A stretch of DNA of 64,000 nucleotides from Branchiostoma floridae (taxonomy: Eukaryota; Chordata; Leptocardii; Amphioxiformes; Branchiostomatidae), in NCBI RefSeq assembly GCF_000003815.2, contig NC_049997.1, positions 12,584,228 to 12,648,227 on the forward strand. The letters are read 5' to 3'. The translations under genes and the position numbers were made by a program. Shown here piece after piece: positions 20,631 to 31,841 of this stretch. The first letter of the stretch is position 1. Each line of letters starts with the position of its first letter. The notes below the pieces were generated by a model, which did no database searches, was not told the origin of the DNA, and saw only the letters and a list, made by a program, of their open reading frames with translations.

Positions 20631-21977
20631 CTTACGTCGCCGCCTCGCTGATATTCCCATGGACATGTTTCAAGAAAAATACCCAGCAAAAAACGCTGTT
20701 CTGCGTCAAATTCTATTCTATAAAACATGTGGGACTCAGTGTTACAGTCTAAATATTTTGTAGAAGCACCGCTGTAGGAAAGAAGGTCCAAGCAATGTAA
20801 AACATCACGTAGCATGAAGTTCGCTGTCAACTGGCACACAGCACATGACTGTTTGAAACTCTAAGTCTAATCAACAGCCGTGTTTGATTGATAGCCGGCG
20901 GTCCTTTGATGAAGTCGGCGAAAGGTGCGTTAGTTAGAAAATCTGCGTTTAGTTTTGATACGTAATTATAAGTTAGACAGTGGCGAGAATGATTATTTTC
21001 TCATCAATATTTCTCTTCAGAATTATTTGAACTTAATTGTACATCTAAACAATTGGCTTACCTGTGCAATGTTTATATGATTAATGATCAGTGTACTGAA
21101 ATCATGTGTAACGTATGGCTCCTAGTCAATAGATCAGCATTTTCTCTATAGTGACCACCTGTCTATAGTGGCCACATTTCCTAGTGCTGTTGTTGTTTGA
21201 CATAAACTTTGAACATTTAAATTGTAAGTAACTTTAAACTGCCAGAGTTTCAGCCCAATAAAACACTCTCAGCGCCAGGGTATGAACAGACTGACCAGAC
21301 AGACGAAAATAAATCCTCGAACAAGGTTCAATCGTATCTTCCGGGTCTGGCAGGAAGTTGTTAAACTAGAATAAGAATAGGCTCGATGGCTGATTGCATA
21401 CAAAGTAAAACAGTTTAACAGTTTTACAGCTTGAAGAAAACAAACGCTCCTACAGTACCTGCACCTGCTTGATAATTATTAAATCGTATGCCCTACTTGA
21501 ATAAAAAAAGTTCACTGCAATAATAAATGTACCCACATCACAAGGAGCTTATACTTTTTTAAACTTACACCTAGTTATCGTACTGAAAATTGTTAATGAC
21601 ATTACATGAAGTCATTCAACAATTTTCAGTCATGATGAAAATTTTCTGAATGGAAGGTGTGATTATTGTCATTTTCTGAAAAATAGAAGCAAGCTCTGTT
21701 TTTACCTGGAATCAATTCACAATACCAGTCCACTTTGGGGGATAATGTACTGTTAAGAGGATGTTCCATTTTTGCGCAGGGGTGATTTGGAACAGTCCAA
21801 TGTTGCGTGGGAAGGGGTATGGCTGAAATATGCTGTATTTGCTCTTAAGCAAATGTCGGCCTTTCTAGTTTGTTATCTGGTCATATTTTATTACCATGCA
21901 AAGTCTGTTATTGCAACTCTTGATTGGCATCCCTCCTGGCTACTCTTGATCATTGAATATGGCCTGGGATTGATAGT
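20631..21977. other. Spacer with no recognised gene
   Basis: AT-rich non-coding sequence. A short stretch at 21140-21172 (GACCACCTGTCTATAGTGGCC) matches the CAGTCAAACCTG TIR family seen at 55881 and 62954. An inverted pair around 21585-21640 (GAAAATTGTTAATGAC / CAATTTTCAGTC) could form a hairpin. Nothing else was identified. Confidence 0.45.
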
Positions 21978-22200
21978 TGTTACCTCCAGGTAAAATGGAG
22001 GTATCGTTTTGGGCCTGCGTGTCTGTGTTTCCGAATGTTTGATGTGTTTCTGCATACCTTTGGAATCTTTCGAATGGATTGTAATGATATTTGGTATGTG
22101 GGTAGGTCTTAGGAAGACAAAGGTCAAGATCGAATTTGGGCCCCCTGGTTTGTGACCTCGGTATTGCAACAAAAACCTGGGCAGGCTATAGTCTTGATCT
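21978..22200 (+). repeat. Partial copy of the TTACCTCCA repeat family
   Basis: Starts TTACCTCCAGG with the family's 5' hairpin (ACCTCCA..TGGAGGT). It continues with the diagnostic GATATTTGGTATGTGGGTAGG and GGGCCCCCTGG phrases and is truncated at the 3' side. Confidence 0.6.
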
Positions 22201-22377
22201 TTTTGGCAGATAACTTTTCATATAAAGACGAAGTGGTGTAGGTCTAGGCTACCTAGCAGCTTAGTCTGGAACTGCTGGGGTGTTTTTTTGTTAAAGTCTT
22301 TCAACGAATAGAACTGAAGAAAGGAACCACTGATTTCCCAGTGTTATTGGGTATGTACTATATAGGTAGCTTAGTAA

Positions 22378-23478
22378 TTACCTCCATGGAATGGAGGTTA
22401 TATTTTCTGTTATGTGTCTCTGTCTGTGTAGATGATTACTCAAGAACGGTTGGATGGATTGGTTTCATACTTGTTGTGTTGGTGGGGTGTGATAAAAGCT
22501 CGAATCGATGAGATTTTGGGAGCCGTATCTGTCGTTATAATCGATGTAATAATATCAGAAATCACCCCTATAGTTGAGATATATTGGTACAGGCATCGTG
22601 CTTTATGTGTTTGTTAATGGGCTTAGCTCCAAGCAGATGGTGAGGTGACAGCTGTTTGGGGAACCCCGAGTTTTTTTAATATGATAATTAGTTTTATTTA
22701 TGTCTGCTTAGGATATCATGGAGATGTGAAGCGTTAAAGTATAATTGTAAGAAGTTGAGGTACATTTAATGATAATGCTTAACAGGTATGGATGTCTCAC
22801 ATACTGTACTGCTGATTTGAGTGACATGGTGATTAAAATGCCATTAGGTCCTCTCATCTGGGTTGGGTGTCAGAAGTTTTATGGGCGATACAGATGTTCT
22901 GATGTTGTTACGATAAGGGACAGTTGTTAGTTGTCTCTTTCGTAGCCAATGGTACTTGTTTTTTAGCAAACGGGGTTGGCGCCAAGTACATGTATTCATC
23001 TTACAGTTGGTGTAGGGCTGTCAGAGGAAAGTGTACATCTCGTTTTTGTACCGTGTGAACAGCTGATGTTATGACATATTGGTGGAAAATCAAATCACCA
23101 TCTGACTAAAGTTGGCCACATCCCTTCTTCTTTCTGAGTTTCCCAACTTCCTCCCACCACACAGCTCTGAGGCACATAGTCGAACCTCAATAATGCTGAC
23201 AACCTTAGACATTTTAAATGCCAAACATCAAGCTTAAGGAACACCACGCTACCATATGCCGTCGACCTCTTAAACGCACATTACACAATTAAGTGTCACA
23301 TTTTGATAATGACTAATCAGATGGATATCCTCTGTGTCATTAAATAAATACACCACTACTTTCCCATAACATTTATATTATATCATGACTCTCAAATACA
23401 ACCGAATATAAACATACATACCATCCACAAAAAAGCAGTAAACATTTCATGGAGGTATGAGGTCCCCGAACTCTAGTT
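22378..23478 (+). mobile_element. Full-length TTACCTCCATG...CTCTAGTT repeat (Helentron-like?)
   Basis: About 1.1 kb, starting TTACCTCCATGG..ATGGAGGT and ending CATGGAGGTATGAGG..CTCTAGTT. It has no ORF of note. The same family recurs at 46892, 48243, 49317 and 50440. The last part (about 22700-23440) differs from the other copies. Short inverted ends plus a 3' subterminal inverted word resemble non-autonomous Helentrons; class is inference. Confidence 0.6.
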
Positions 23479-23579
23479 TAGAGATGTAGACAATGAAATG
23501 CAAACTATTCAAATTGTCACTTTATTGAATAAAGACGATAAGGTGACAATAAATAGAAATTCGATCTCCTTGGGACAAG

Positions 23580-25215
23580 CAAATGAATATTGTGTATTCT
23601 ATTCTCTCATACCAACTGAGAAATCTAAGACAAAAACGCATGTTCTATCCCCTCCGTATTTCCCGTTTCTGAATGGAACAGTCCGCGGGGAATCCCCCTT
23701 CCCAGACGCCCCCTCGTGGGACAAGCAGGTACGGCCACACCTGGGGATTTCCGCAGTTTTTATGAAAATGTTTTCGGGCTCAATAGTCAGTTGAACCTCC
23801 GAATCCAAAGGTTAAGACGAGTTCGACACTACGCAGGCATCAATTCTTAAGTTTTAACAGTACTGAGGACAACACAACAGACCATACAAGACTCAACAGG
23901 TGTGTATGAATGACGTTGTTAGTAATGATCCTTGATGATATCCTTGATGTATGGAACAAGAACGAAATATTTGAACAGTAGTTTCCGGCCTAACACCTAC
24001 TGTTGATGATATGAAGAATGTCCAGTATTTATTCACGACACTTGAGACGTTCTTGTTACATATAAAGGCGAATCTTGTAGAATAATAAACGTACATTTGT
24101 TCCTTCGTAAACATAGTGGGTGTGTGGTGGTGGTGGTGTGTGTGTCGGGGGTCAGTTAAAGAAAGGACGTTCCAAACCCCAGTTAGGTTGCAGGAACAAC
24201 TTATTCATTTTCGACCTCAATTGTCTCAGTTAAGGTGACACACTGAGATGACAATTGCCTACAATTTTGTATTTGTTAGCAATTTATGGTCTGTTTTTTC
24301 TTTATATTATCATGAAATATGATCTATGCACAAGTCCGAAACTGCCACGTTATCTCCAGACGGGGAATTCCATGACAGGTCGGTATGTTTTCACGTATGT
24401 TGGGTCTTAGTCTGCGAGCCCGCTTGTATAGAAACGGTATGACTCTGGATCTAGACTAGCAAATGAATATTGTGAATTCTGTTCTCTCATACCAACTCTC
24501 ATACAAACTAAGACAAAACATATTATTTACCCATACTTTCCAAATGGAACATTCCAAGGGGAATCCCTCTTCGCAGACGCCCCCTCGTGGGACAAGCAGG
24601 TACGGTCACAACTGGGGACTTCCGCTTTTTGTTATGACCATGTTTTCGGTCTCAATAGTCAGTCCCCTCATCCGAAGATTAAAGACGAATTTGATACTGG
24701 GTAGGCCTCAATTCCTATTCTACAATATAGTACTGGGGACAACACAGAACTGACAAGACTGAACAGGTGTGTATGACGGTGATGTTGAACAAGGTACATT
24801 TAATGCAACAAGAAAGTAATATCTGGTCTGTTGTTTCTAACCTGTAGTGTCGTTTACATGAAGAATAGACAGAATCTACTCACGACAAAACGTCAGTATT
24901 AAAGACGGTTGTAGAGCTTTTGTTTGTAGACTGGCGAACAGGTGTTCCATTGCAAACATGGTAGGTGTGCCTGTTTGTCTATCTGTTTTTGTGTGTGTGC
25001 AGGTCCAAACCTTCGGTCGTAAGAACTGATAGGTACATTTTCGACCTGCTGTCTCGTTATGTCCGAAACTGCCACGTCATCTTTAGACAGGGCAATTCCA
25101 TGACAGGTTTCCCGTAGGTATGTTCAAGTTCGCGTATGCTGTGTTTGCTTATAGTCCTGTTTGTGAGTTTGTTTGTGTAGGTCGGAACAACGGTATGACT
25201 CAGGATTGTCTAAAT
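23580..25215. repeat. Imperfect tandem duplication upstream of the NTase-TPR gene
   Basis: 23580-24450 and 24461-25215 are diverged direct copies. Both contain AAATGAATATTGTG, GACGCCCCCTCGTGGGACAA, CTCAATAGTCAGT, CCGAAACTGCCACGT and ACGGTATGACTC in the same order. The block ends shortly before the first coding exon, so it may carry duplicated promoter-proximal DNA. A GT-rich run sits at 24118-24150. Small ORFs inside it are not convincing. Confidence 0.8.
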
Positions 25216-25541
25216 TGGTTTCTATAAAAACAAACTATGGATAACCAGGATAAAACATGTGGTTCTTCAATCTCCAGGTATTCATGCATCCTTAGTGCAT
25301 GCAGTCATCAACCGCCTTTCACAAGTCTTCTCAATACGCTTTTTGGCGACGACCCAGGAGCGGAGCCGTCAGTACCTTCTCGATACCGTTTAAGCAGCTG
25401 AATATGTTGGCATATTTATCTATATTCATATGTTCTGTAATGATCTATTTCAAATCATATTGGATGGATTTGTTTCTAATATTATACAAACTTTTAAGTG
25501 GTAAATTAAAAGAAACAACATGCAAAAGGCAAACCAAAAAA

Positions 25542-26231
25542 ATGTCGACGGTTGCAGGCGAATTTCGCGAATTAGACCTGATATTCAGGAGTGGTTCAAA
25601 TCTGGATGTTGTAGAGAGGGGGTACGCACGTAAGCTGATTCAGGCCATCAGTACTAAAGATGAGGTGTTGGAATGTGAGGCACTGAAAAGTCTTGGAGAT
25701 CTGTACCTACTCAAAGCAAAGAAAAATAGACATAAGAAGAAGAACTTTAACCAGGCATGTTCGTTGTACAAAGTACTGTTCCGGTTTTGTAGCAATGAGG
25801 AAGAAAAACAAGTGATACACCATCGCATCAAGTATGCAGAGAAATGTACAAAGTTAGTGCACGGTCAAATACCTACGAAATCAGGAATTGAGATATCACG
25901 TAACATCACATTGGCTGTGGCAACGGCACTCCAAGAAGTGTACAAGAAGACCAAGATGAAAGGACACGGAGTGGAACCCTTAGTTGAAGCTTATACAAGT
26001 TTTGTAGTTAAAGCAATCATCAGTAAAAACAGTCATCTTGAGGTAGAATCTCTGAAGAGCCTAGGAGATGTGTACCTAGAGAATGGAAGGGCAGGCAGTG
26101 ACAACACAGCCTTAACCAAAGCAACTGGTCTGTATCAAGCAGCACTGGACCGATGCGAAGATTCAGATGGCAGAGAAACACTGAAGCATCGCATCAAGTA
26201 CGCGGAGAAAGTCAAGAAAATGGAAAGAAAG
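25542..26231 (+). CDS. NTase-TPR gene, coding exon 1
   Basis: Ends AAAG|GTCAGT, phase 0. Encodes two repeats of a degenerate TPR-like module, each ending HRIKYAEK. Confidence 0.8.
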
Positions 26232-28726
26232 GTCAGTAGTCAAGGAGATAAACTATCTTTGTCTGATATTAGTCTTACACACCACGTTTTTGACACGTCA
26301 GTATAATTTTTAATACTGATTTGCAAATAATTCAGTGGTCAAAAGTCCATGAAAAACTTGCATAATCTCCATTCTTAAACTATATCTTTACAGAAGCGAG
26401 AAAAGTCAGGGTATCTTCACAGAATTACTGCAGAAAAGGGCAATGCTGGACTCATAAACATCAGTGAGAAAGAAGGAGACATTGATAGGTTTGTGACATT
26501 TTGGTACTTCATAATGATAAGTAAAAGAAACTACGTCAGAGATAATATACTGATAACAAACTGTGATGAACCACAAAAGACTGATATAAACAAATCAATC
26601 ATAAATACAGACAGACATGTACCTTATGTGCAATAATGCAATAACATCTTATCACGTTCACATACTTGAGCTCTTGAACAGTATGTTATGTCATGCTTCC
26701 AACAGCACATACCAAGAACAGCTGCAGGAGGGCTGCAGGGCCCTGCAGACAGGAGACCTGGACACTGCAGAAAAACACTTTGCAGCTGCGCTCAAGCGAG
26801 TTCATGGAAAAGGTGAGTGATGAAAGTACTTTTTCAAAGGGCCTAATGGCAACGGGGATGTTGTTTTTGGCTGTACAAATGTATATGTCTTATATTTGTA
26901 TTTTATTCGCATGTATGAATTTTGGCATTTGGGAAGTTTGAGGTTGAGTTTAAAACATAAACATTTTGGGCCCCAAGCAGTTTTTTCAGGTACTGCACTA
27001 GAAATGTAGCATTTTAGACCGACACCTCCATTCCTGAAAGTAGTGTGGTACAATGTATAGTCAAATGGCAGCTAGACAGCCGTCCCTGACGGGTGTTCCC
27101 GTCTGAGAAGGGGAAGCAGGGATGGGAGGACCTGCAACGTCTGTGATGGCTAGGGCAATAGCATTAAGAAATTCACGGAGGACTTTGAAGTCTTCGATTA
27201 TTGTTGTTCACAGTATCAGTGGGGTGAGATGTCCTCCCCCATCGTCGTCAAACAGAAGCTATACTTTGAAACAAAGTTAACCTTATAACGTTTTATATGT
27301 AATAACAACGTGTGTTATGAATGATGCACAAAAATGAATAGAAAATTTATTTGGTCATCGAGAAAAGTTGGAAATTGATTATATAATAATTACATTTTAT
27401 ACAGAGTCGGATAAAGGTCAATACTGCAAAGAGGGGGAGCCCCTTCTGAATTTGAGCGATGTCTACCTGAAGCGAGGAACACAATCAAAAGACGGCGATG
27501 ATTTTACCAAGGCAGCAGCACTCTGTAACGCAGCACTGGTAAGATCAAAAAGAGAAGGCAACATCGAACAGAAAATCCAGTTAATAACCCAGTCATTTGT
27601 TAAGCACGTGTTTGGTATCACACAAACAGCAGATACCGAAGACATAGAGAAACACAAAACGATGTTGAAGGAAGATAGACATCAAGTAGAAAAAGAGATA
27701 AAAAAGATTGAACAAGAGGTCGACCCTTACAGCCTTGATGAGGATGACTCACATATCAGAGAAATGGAGAGAAAGAGGGCAGAAGCAATCAAGGCATTGT
27801 TCGAAACAATTATTCATCAACGAAGAAAGTTTATAGTTGGGCTTATAGATGAATGTATGGGGGTAATGGGTCCTCCTCCCTGCAAGTACGCCATGATCGG
27901 CTTGGGTTCACAGGCCACAGGGTTACTAACACCGTACTCTGATCTGGAATTTGCCATTTTGATAGAGAAGGAAACAGACAACAACATCAAGTATTTTCGC
28001 AACCTCACTCACTACCTACATCTTAAAGTGATCAATCTGGGAGAAACCATTCTCCCATCTTTGGCTATTAAGTCGCTTAATGATTTCAACTCAGAAAACC
28101 CACTTGACAACTGGTACTACGACTCTGTCACACCGCGTGGGTTTTCGTTTGATGGAGCCATGCCGCATGCATGTAAGACTCCACTGGGCAGGGGTAAAAC
28201 ATGTGAACTTATCCGCACACCGAGCAACATGACAAAACTTCTGCAAGACAATGTAACATTCCATTTGAAGAAGGGCTACCATCTTGCCAGTGTCTTGGGA
28301 AATGTTTATCTAATTACAGGGGAGCAGAAGCTGATTGATGAATATATGGCTTTATGGACTAGGCTACTGCAAGAAGACAATAACAAAATCCCCTTGTTAC
28401 TGGCAAATACCATATTGAAAGAGAATTCCCCAACTTTTGAAAGACAGGTCTTGAGTGCCAGTCTACTCAATGTAAAGAAAGAAATCTATCGATTTTCAAG
28501 CATTGCTGTGTCATGTTGGGCACTTTTGCACGAAATACAGCCGACGACAATCTGGGAGACCATTAAAAAGATGCAGAAGAATGGTGTCATCAACAAAGAG
28601 AACGCGCATCACTTGATGGTGATGGTCAGCATCTCAGCAGAACTGAGGCTGCGGACATACATGCACAATCACGGCCAACTTGAAAACATGTCAGCATTAT
28701 CGTCAATGCCGACAGAAACAGATTAG
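25542..28726 (+). CDS. Nucleotidyltransferase-fold protein, N-terminal half of an NTase-TPR gene
   Basis: Spliced model: 25542-26231, 26394-26488, 26706-26812, 27405-28726; all junctions are GT-AG and phases agree (0, 2, 1), giving 737 residues. Exon 1 has two copies of a TPR-like module (LKSLGD.YL...LY...HRIKYAEK); exon 3 is a classic TPR helix pair ([20 protein letters not shown]); exon 4 opens with a third module copy (LLNLSDVYL). A charged helical linker leads to the nucleotidyltransferase motif [16 protein letters not shown] (about 27902-27950), i.e. GS-x10-DLE, and a candidate third acid in GFSFDGAMP. This resembles the GlnD/DUF294-type fold. The frame is open upstream to an ATG at 25299 with hydrophobic stretches, so a membrane-anchored longer start cannot be excluded; 25542 is preferred for its context and family-like start. 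The apparent stop at 28724 is probably not the true end (see next entry). Likely cytosolic; substrate unknown. Confidence 0.82.
26394..26488 (+). CDS. NTase-TPR gene, exon 2
   Basis: Acceptor TATCTTTACAG, donor ATAG|GTTTGT, phase 2 out. Encodes [16 protein letters not shown] then [10 protein letters not shown]. The donor is not the strongest; the exon is supported by matching phases on both sides. Confidence 0.65.
26706..26812 (+). CDS. NTase-TPR gene, exon 3 (TPR)
   Basis: Acceptor CTTCCAACAG, donor AAAAG|GTGAGT. Encodes one TPR helix pair, [18 protein letters not shown] and [15 protein letters not shown]. The intron after it (26813-27404) has no recognised feature. Confidence 0.8.
27405..28726 (+). 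CDS. NTase-TPR gene, exon 4 (nucleotidyltransferase)
   Basis: Acceptor ATTTTATACAG, phase 1 in. Carries the GS-x10-DLE nucleotidyltransferase motif and the helical region after it. The frame stops at 28724-28726, but family-like coding sequence continues in other frames directly after. Confidence 0.85.
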
Positions 28727-28771
28727 AGGAAAGACTAGGGAAAGTGTTTTACATCTCAATACAAACAGCTC

Positions 28772-30940
28772 ATGAGATACTACTACACAGCAACACCTTT
28801 GAAGCGTTTTGTCTCAAAGATGATCGAGTCGCCAGAGGTTCCTTTTACCTTATTTGACAATTCTTTGCAACTAAAGTCACAGGTATACGATAGTCTGTGT
28901 GATTACCAAAACATGAAGACATGCTTGGAAAAACTTCTGCAGAACTGTCTTTCCAGATTTGGCGAATCGTCCATACATCTTTACATTTCCCGAACACTTT
29001 CCGATTTAGGTATAGCATGTCATAAACTTGGTGATCACAAAAAGGCCGTCAGCTATTACAAACAGTCACTAGAGATGATGCAGAGTATCTATGGTAAGGA
29101 CACCATGCATCCTGATATCGCCTCATCACTAGGCAACTTGGGTGTCGCCTGGAGCGACCTCGGTGAATACAAAAAGGCCGTCAGCTATCACGAACAGTCA
29201 CTAGAGATGATGCAGAGTATCTATGGTAAGGACACCACGCATCCTGATATCACCTCGTCACTAGGCAACTTGGGGCTCGCCTGGAGGCACCTTGGTGATT
29301 ACAAAAAGGCCGTCAACTATCATGAACAGTCACTACACATGAGGCGGAGTATCTATGGTAAGGACACCGCGCATCCTGATATCGCCTCGTCACTAAACAA
29401 CTTGGGTGCTGCCTGGAGGAACCTTGGTGATTACAAAAATGCCCTCAGCTGTCGCGAACAGTCACTACAGATGTTTCGGAGTATCTATGGTAAGAACACT
29501 GCACATCCTTATATCGCTGGGTCACTCAACAACTTGGGGCTTGCCTGGAGGGACCTCGGTGATTACAATAAGGCCGTCAGCTATCATGAACAGTCACTAC
29601 AGATGATGAGGAGTATCTATGGTAAGGAAACTGCACACCCTTCTATCGCTGGGTCACTAAACAACTTGGGGTACGCCTGGAGGAACCTTGGTGATTACAA
29701 AAAGGCCGTCAGCTATCATGAACAGTCACTACAGATGTTGCGGACTATCTATGGTAAGGACACCGCGCATCCTAGTATCGCCTCGTTACTAGGCAACTTG
29801 GGTATCGCCTGGAGGAACCTTGGCGACTACAAAAAGGCCGTCAGCTATCATGAACAGTCACTACAGATGATGCGGAGTATCTATGACAAGAACGCTGCAC
29901 ATCCTGATATCGCAATGTCAATAAACAACTTGGGTACCGCCTGGATAAACCTTGGTGATCACAATAAGGCCGTCAGCTATCACGAACAGTCACTACAGAT
30001 GTGGCGGAGTATCTATGGTAAGGACACTGCACATCCTGTTGTCGCTGGGTCACTAAACAATTTGGGTGCCTCCTGCATGAGCCTTGGTGATTACAAAAAG
30101 GCCGTCAGCTATCACGAACAGTCACTACAGATGAAGCGGAGTATCTATGGTAAGAACACCGCACATCCTGATATCACCTCGTCACTAAACAACTTGGGTG
30201 CCGCCTGGATAAACCTTGGTGATCACAATAAGGCCGTCAGCTATCACGAACAGTCACTGCAGATGATGCGGAGTCTTTATGGTAAGAACACTGCACATCC
30301 TGGTATCGCCTCGTCACTAAACAACTTGGGGAACGCCTGGATGGACCTTGGTGATTACAAAAATGCCCTCAGCTGTCGCGAACAGTCACTACAGATGTTT
30401 CGGAGTATCTATGGTGAGAACGCTGCACATCCTTATATCGCTGGGTCACTCAACAATTTGGGTCTTACCTTGTGGGACCTAGGTGATCACAAAAAGGCCA
30501 TCAGCTATTACGAACAGTCACTTCAGATGAGGCGGAGTATCTATGGTAAGAACACCGCGCATCCTGATATCGCTTCGTCACAAGACACCTTGGGTAACGC
30601 CTGGAGGCACCTTGGTGATTACAAAAAGGCCGTCAGCTATCACGAACAGTCACTACAAACGAGGCGGAGTATCTATGGTAAGAGCACCGCGCATCCTGAT
30701 ATCGCCTCGTCACTAAACAACTTGGGTGCCGCTTGGGGGAACCTTGGTGATCTCAAGAAGGCTGTCGTGTATTTTGAACAGTCACTGCAGATGAGGCGGA
30801 GTACCTGTGACGAGAACACTGTGCATCCGTACATTATCGCCTTACTTGAAAACTTGGGTATAGCTTGGAGAAATCTCGGTGATGACAGAAAAGCCGACAT
30901 CTATTTTGCTGAAGTGGAAAAGATGGAGAAGATTATCTAA
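28772..30940 (+). CDS. TPR array, C-terminal half of the NTase-TPR gene
   Basis: 722 codons. After a lead-in (RYYYTATPLKRFVSK, then LFDNSLQLKSQVYDSLCDYQ) come 15 tandem TPR units of 44 residues (132 bp), consensus SSLNNLGAAWRNLGDYKKAV then SYHEQSLQM.RSIYGK and TAHPDIA; the last is incomplete. This is the long TPR type used for protein binding in kinesin light chain and nephrocystin-3. It is in the same frame as the upstream half, separated by 45 bases with two stops. Between about 28722 and 28762 the +2-shifted frame reads [14 protein letters not shown], then coding returns to the original frame (KQLMRYYYT). That pattern is what a one-base loss near 28721 followed by a one-base gain near 28762 would give, so one protein of about 1,475 residues was probably ancestral. 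Alternatives: sequence error, allele-specific pseudogene, or true separate ORFs. Confidence 0.85.
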   Translation: MRYYYTATPLKRFVSKMIESPEVPFTLFDNSLQLKSQVYDSLCDYQNMKTCLEKLLQNCLSRFGESSIHLYISRTLSDLGIACHKLGDHKKAVSYYKQSLEMMQSIYGKDTMHPDIASSLGNLGVAWSDLGEYKKAVSYHEQSLEMMQSIYGKDTTHPDITSSLGNLGLAWRHLGDYKKAVNYHEQSLHMRRSIYGKDTAHPDIASSLNNLGAAWRNLGDYKNALSCREQSLQMFRSIYGKNTAHPYIAGSLNNLGLAWRDLGDYNKAVSYHEQSLQMMRSIYGKETAHPSIAGSLNNLGYAWRNLGDYKKAVSYHEQSLQMLRTIYGKDTAHPSIASLLGNLGIAWRNLGDYKKAVSYHEQSLQMMRSIYDKNAAHPDIAMSINNLGTAWINLGDHNKAVSYHEQSLQMWRSIYGKDTAHPVVAGSLNNLGASCMSLGDYKKAVSYHEQSLQMKRSIYGKNTAHPDITSSLNNLGAAWINLGDHNKAVSYHEQSLQMMRSLYGKNTAHPGIASSLNNLGNAWMDLGDYKNALSCREQSLQMFRSIYGENAAHPYIAGSLNNLGLTLWDLGDHKKAISYYEQSLQMRRSIYGKNTAHPDIASSQDTLGNAWRHLGDYKKAVSYHEQSLQTRRSIYGKSTAHPDIASSLNNLGAAWGNLGDLKKAVVYFEQSLQMRRSTCDENTVHPYIIALLENLGIAWRNLGDDRKADIYFAEVEKMEKII
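28985..30930 (+). repeat. 132-bp coding tandem repeat (15 TPR units)
   Basis: Units are very similar at DNA level (for example AAAAAGGCCGTCAGCTAT recurs every 132 bp). Units 4-5 and 11-12 share the rare variant KNALSCREQSLQMF followed by AHPYIAGSLNNLGL, and 8 and 10 share INLGDHNKAV, showing block duplication or conversion within the array. Confidence 0.95.
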
Positions 30941-31600
30941 AAGTACGTCAAGTTTGTTATCAAAAGCTAACATTACGGGAATTGATCGCAGTACGGAAAT
31001 CGGTTTTAAGTATGCATTTCTTGTCAATGGCTGCACAAGCTGTTCTCAAATAATTTCAATCGTAAACGTGTCTGATGGAATTGTCTCTGTATGACCGCAA
31101 TAACAACCCCTTTTAATATGACAAGAAATGTTGTGATTGAATGGTAAATAGGCCTGACGTGTCTACTTCCCTGAGTTGTTGTGTATTACACTAATTTATT
31201 TCCTTTATTGCTGAGTTGTTTGTTCAATTAGGCGGGAGTTACTAGATTGCATTTGACCTTGTAGTTTTTGCTTTCGAGTCCACGGCTGTCATAGTAACGG
31301 TCTTGAACTTGAATCTAAGAACACTCAGTGACCGCAGGTGACCCAATGGGACCTTGACGTCACGACAATGTCACGATGCTATAACGTAACGTTAGATTGC
31401 AAAAACAAGAAGATAATACGCTAAGTTACCATTGGTAATGGTTTATAGACTAATCAAAGTAAAATGCTTTTGAGTATATCTGACACATGACAAAGACTTG
31501 CGTGATACAGTGCGTTTATTTAGTGCAATGCACCATCATACTCATGTAAACTTCGAATGTCTCTCATAATAAAGAAGCGTCGACTTTTAAACTTAAGTTT
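30941..31600 (+). other. 3' flank of the NTase-TPR gene
   Basis: Non-coding. An AATAAA at 31568-31573 is a possible poly(A) signal. No other feature was recognised. Confidence 0.4.
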
Positions 31601-31611
31601 CCCTGGTTATC

Positions 31612-31725
31612 TCTGATTGGATTAGCCGTTGCTGCCAATGATTGGGCAGCCTGCCATGACCACGACCACACCCCCGCTCTGTAATTGGGCAGATTTTGCC
31701 ATAGTGGTCTCTGATTGGACCAATT
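31612..31725 (+). promoter_or_regulatory. CCAAT-box cluster, probable promoter of gene A
   Basis: Six CCAAT/ATTGG pentamers in about 110 bases: ATTGG at 31616, 31641, 31684 and 31714; CCAAT at 31635 and 31720. They lie 60-170 bp before a likely 5' UTR exon (about 31790-31841). No TATA box is evident. Confidence 0.5.
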
Positions 31726-31789
31726 GAAAACCTGCTTCCTCGGCAGTTATCGATAGTATACGGTCAGACCAAAGGAGCAAAGCTTATTT

Positions 31790-31841
31790 GGGGAGGTGAC
31801 CGTCCGCCACTCAACAACTCTCAGCACCCGTGAAGCTTAAG
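31790..31841 (+). other. Probable 5' UTR exon of gene A
   Basis: Ends GCTTAAG|GTAAGC, a strong donor. The start is not defined. It would splice to the acceptor TTCTAG at 32943, just before the signal-peptide ATG. Confidence 0.4.

Noticed and set aside
25299-25541. Upstream in-frame start giving two hydrophobic stretches to the NTase-TPR protein
   Set aside because: Not excluded, but the sequence looks like random AT-rich translation and MSTVAGEF at 25542 is the more likely start.
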